Source: Hyphomicrobiales bacterium (GTDB taxonomy: Bacteria; Pseudomonadota; Alphaproteobacteria; Rhizobiales; GCA-2746425). Taken from it: a stretch of 5,943 bases of DNA. The stretch is taken from assembly GCA_002746425.1 (NCBI GenBank), contig NVXB01000037.1, positions 1,192 to 7,134 of the forward strand, read 5' to 3'. The position numbers were made by a program, and so were the translations under genes. Positions 5,223-5,943 of this stretch are shown here, piece by piece (positions within the stretch are counted from its first letter, which is position 1; each line of letters starts with the position of its first letter). The notes under the pieces are model-generated. The model saw only the letters and a program-made list of their open reading frames with translations, was not told where the DNA came from and did not search any database.

Positions 5223-5911
5223 TGAATGATGGCCGAATTGGAGAGCTGCGAGGTGATTTGAAACATATCATCGGGCACTTGGCGCTGATCGGACGGTATT
5301 TCGCCAAGAACGGCGGCAAAAGCCTCGTCCATTACAGGGGCTTTTTGTATTTCCAGTGCGCAGGTTGATGGGGCGTTTTGTGCCAGTTGAACGGCATTTT
5401 GATCGTTCAGTGAAAAGGCGATGAAATATTCCGGGTCGTAAATTTCCAGAACCATTTTACCTATCACCAGCGCGGGTTGTTTCAGCGGCAGCGTAAAATG
5501 CAGGGTCAGGCGGGTCGCGGCTTTATCATAGGACAGCCAGTAATTTTGCGGCCCGGCAAAATCAATCGTGTCCTCTTCGACGCCCATAAAGGTAAAAAAG
5601 GCAAATTCGGCCAGCGCTTCCACATTGGTTTGGGCCAGCGGTGCCAGTTCCTCGCGGGTGAAAACGCCGTTGCGGTCTTCATCCAGCCCCTGAATGATAT
5701 AGATCGAAAAGGCCTCATCAAAGGTCCAGGCATGCTCAATTGCGCTGATGCGGCCTTGATCATCAAAGGCGACTTTTGCCCGCGCATCAATCCAAAGATG
5801 GGGATGGGCAAGGGCCGGGGCGCTTAATAGGGCAACCAAACTGAACAGGCCTACGGTTAACAGAATGAGCATCCGGTTCAGCGGATAAAAAACTGGTTTT
5901 TTTGGCCTCAT
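5213..5911 (-). CDS. DUF1007 family secreted protein, partner of the NicO transporter
   Basis: This 232-residue protein of the DUF1007 family (COG3683) is usually encoded next to NicO-type transporters and taken to be their periplasmic partner. A signal peptide is clear: basic start (MRPKKP), hydrophobic core about 14-31, and a likely cut after Ala-Leu-Ala at 33-35. The mature protein would then begin HPHLWID, a His-x-His end that could bind metal. The family block HAWTFDEAFS (60-69) is followed by D77-E88, a complete EF-hand-type loop with D77, D79, N81, G82, T85 and E88 in calcium-ligand positions. The second half is beta-rich (WLSYD, LTLHFTLPL) with EIYDPEYFIAFSL (156-168). The ATG at 5911 has AGGG about nine bases before it; Met14 is an alternative. 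It is first in a two-gene operon. The family is firm; metal delivery to the transporter is inference. Confidence 0.9.
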   Translation of the reverse strand: MRPKKPVFYPLNRMLILLTVGLFSLVALLSAPALAHPHLWIDARAKVAFDDQGRISAIEHAWTFDEAFSIYIIQGLDEDRNGVFTREELAPLAQTNVEALAEFAFFTFMGVEEDTIDFAGPQNYWLSYDKAATRLTLHFTLPLKQPALVIGKMVLEIYDPEYFIAFSLNDQNAVQLAQNAPSTCALEIQKAPVMDEAFAAVLGEIPSDQRQVPDDMFQITSQLSNSAIIHCS

Positions 5912-5943
5912 CGACTGCGCCCTGATTCGTTATTTTGGGTAAT
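5912..5943. other. Upstream edge of the metal-transport operon
   Basis: These 32 bases precede the DUF1007 start on the - strand and must contain part of its 5' leader. The window ends before a promoter or metal-regulator site could be recognised. Confidence 0.4.

Overview
The window reads as chromosomal DNA from an alphaproteobacterium of moderate GC content. Three things point there. The sulfur-assimilation order cysH, DUF934, ferredoxin-NADP reductase is typical of that class. One small gene belongs to the DUF1476 / F1-ATPase zeta-subunit family, which is essentially alphaproteobacterial. The palindromic repeats with cores of the type GTCATCC...CTTGA...GGATCCA are also common in those genomes. 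Genus cannot be read from the sequence.

Left part (1-1923, + strand): the 3' end of an assimilatory sulfate reduction operon. A 5'-truncated APS-type CysH reduces activated sulfate to sulfite. It overlaps a DUF934 protein, which is followed closely by a ferredoxin-NADP reductase that probably feeds electrons to a sulfite reductase encoded upstream, outside the window.

Next (1924-2410): about 490 bases without a credible gene. They hold two large inverted-repeat elements. The 31-nt arms of each share the same flanks and the same CTTGA loop but have different, compensating stems. A 15-bp tandem repeat lies between the two elements.

Middle (2411-3663): a divergent pair. On the - strand is a zeta-subunit-like protein without the usual inhibitory N terminus. 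On the + strand is a PuuD-type class I amidotransferase hydrolase. The 162-base gap between them holds an interrupted hairpin and an 11-bp direct repeat. A strong, probably bidirectional terminator ends the PuuD-like gene.

Right part (3664-5943, - strand): a solitary YifN-type PemK/MazF-fold protein with no visible antitoxin. Upstream of it is a two-gene metal-transport operon: a secreted DUF1007 protein with an EF-hand-like loop, translationally coupled to a NicO/RcnA-family nickel/cobalt transporter with a His-rich cytoplasmic or periplasmic loop.

No RNA genes, CRISPR arrays, transposases or phage genes were seen. I found no convincing undescribed multi-gene system. The items most worth a second look are the covarying repeat pairs, the atypical zeta paralogue with its structured divergent promoter region, and the orphan YifN gene.
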